Positions 5,378 through 5,635 of a stretch of 5,635 bases of DNA are shown piece after piece. A program made the translations under genes and the position numbers. This DNA is from Candidatus Bathyarchaeota archaeon (GTDB lineage Archaea; Thermoproteota; Bathyarchaeia; Bathyarchaeales; Bathyarchaeaceae): positions 1,270,506-1,276,140 of the forward strand of contig CP070636.1 in assembly GCA_020356305.1 (NCBI GenBank), read 5' to 3'. The notes under the pieces are model-generated. The model had not been told where the DNA came from. It ran no database searches and was given only the letters and a program-made list of their open reading frames with translations. Numbering within the stretch: position 1 is the first letter of the stretch; every line of letters begins with the position of its first letter.

Positions 5378-5635
5378 CAAACAAAACATGTCTATTTTCA
5401 GAAACAGAGCCTAATTTGAAGTTGTTTTTCTTTTGTGTAGCAGAGTATTCTTTTTGTGTAGTATTTTGTGTAGCTTGTTCTTTTTTGATGGCTTCTTTGA
5501 TTTCTGGTAGTTCCAGATAGTTTTTGGATAGGTAACACCATCTTTGTTTGGTTCCCTTTGATCGGTTGTGATAGATATACCATTTCTCATATCTATACTC
5601 TCGTTTGGGTGTCTTTGTGATTGTTGTCTTCAGCA
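5378..5635 (-). CDS. Partial AT-rich open frame of unknown function, running into tRNA-Pro
   Basis: Not recognised. Seen: a minus-strand frame open from the window edge (first full codon at 5631-5633) to the tRNA 5' end, about 85 codons. It continues with no stop through the whole tRNA to a TAG at 5115-5117, inside the dehydrogenase gene antisense. The visible protein is strongly basic and polar: an aromatic stretch YRYEKWYIYHN, then RWCYLSKNYLELPEIKEAI, then a low-complexity tail with three ATQ/TTQ units. The frame has gene-like features (aromatic WYIYH...RWCYL strands, a helix-like LPEIKEAIKKE), but the GC content is about 36%, well below the neighbours. The start lies outside the window, and the true C-terminus is uncertain because the tail is read from tRNA sequence. 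It could be a gene or remnant brought next to the tRNA by a mobile element, or a native gene end. Confidence 0.4.
5431..5473 (-). repeat. Three copies of a 10-bp repeat (CTACACAAAA on the minus strand)
   Basis: Exact copies lie at 5431-5440, 5452-5461 and 5464-5473 (TTTTGTGTAG on the plus strand). Spacings of 21 and 12 nt are multiples of three, so within the minus-strand open frame each copy encodes the same Ala/Thr-Thr-Gln-Lys/Asn unit. The phase suggests protein-level repeat expansion rather than a DNA-binding array. Confidence 0.6.

Noticed and set aside
5302..5520. Plus-strand frame beginning MGLPGFEPGSRESESR
   Set aside because: This is the classic false protein read from the antisense of a tRNA gene; its remainder is the low-complexity complement of the AT-rich minus-strand frame.
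5571..5596. Perfect 8-bp inverted repeat (ATAGATAT/ATATCTAT, 10-nt spacer)
   Set aside because: It falls in the AT-rich open frame and is explained by tyrosine/isoleucine codons (YRYEKWYIY); AT-only stems of this size are expected by chance.
1..5635. CRISPR array, insertion sequence or defence cassette
   Set aside because: No regularly spaced repeats of CRISPR length, no transposase or terminal inverted repeats, and no recognisable toxin, nuclease-helicase or restriction gene. The HD protein matches chromosomal COG1078 enzymes, so a phage-defence role is not supported by its neighbours.

Overview
The window looks like a piece of an archaeal chromosome, probably from the TACK/Bathyarchaeia side; that placement is inferred from gene content. 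The archaeal signs are a UPF0147 protein, a Sssca1/p27-type zinc-ribbon protein, an archaeal-style thymidylate kinase, TATA-like boxes upstream of several genes, strong GGAGG ribosome binding sites and frequent TTG starts. The coding sequence is compact and of roughly balanced GC content up to a tRNA gene near the right end. Beyond the tRNA it drops to about 36% GC (hand count over 5401-5635).

Layout, left to right. Positions 1-1251 (minus) hold most of an HD-domain phosphohydrolase of the dNTPase/SAMHD1-like type, cut at its C-terminus by the window edge. It is divergent from a thymidylate kinase (1357-1953, plus). Convergent with the kinase is a minus-strand pair: a Sssca1-like zinc-ribbon protein (2481-2837) followed 10 nt later by a 165-residue protein of unknown function (1973-2470). 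A 151-nt divergent spacer leads to a 45-residue coiled-coil microprotein (2989-3126, plus). A 337-nt stretch without a convincing gene follows, then UPF0147 (3464-3742, plus), a COG2509-type FAD-dependent dehydrogenase (3895-5277, plus) and a convergent tRNA-Pro(CGG) with an encoded CCA end (5300-5377, minus). The last ~260 nt carry an AT-rich open frame on the minus strand. It enters from the right edge and runs without a stop through the tRNA gene.

How the genes relate. The HD phosphohydrolase and thymidylate kinase share a 105-nt divergent promoter region, and by family both act on (deoxy)nucleotide pools: one removes dNTPs, the other supplies dTDP for dTTP. The zinc-ribbon protein and its 165-residue neighbour are very probably co-transcribed. 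UPF0147 and the FAD dehydrogenase each have their own promoter-like and ribosome-binding signals.

No complete new system is evident. The best candidates for follow-up are the composition change and tRNA-fused open frame at the right edge, the unannotated 45-residue microprotein, the four-cysteine cluster in the FAD enzyme, and the zinc-ribbon/unknown-protein pair.
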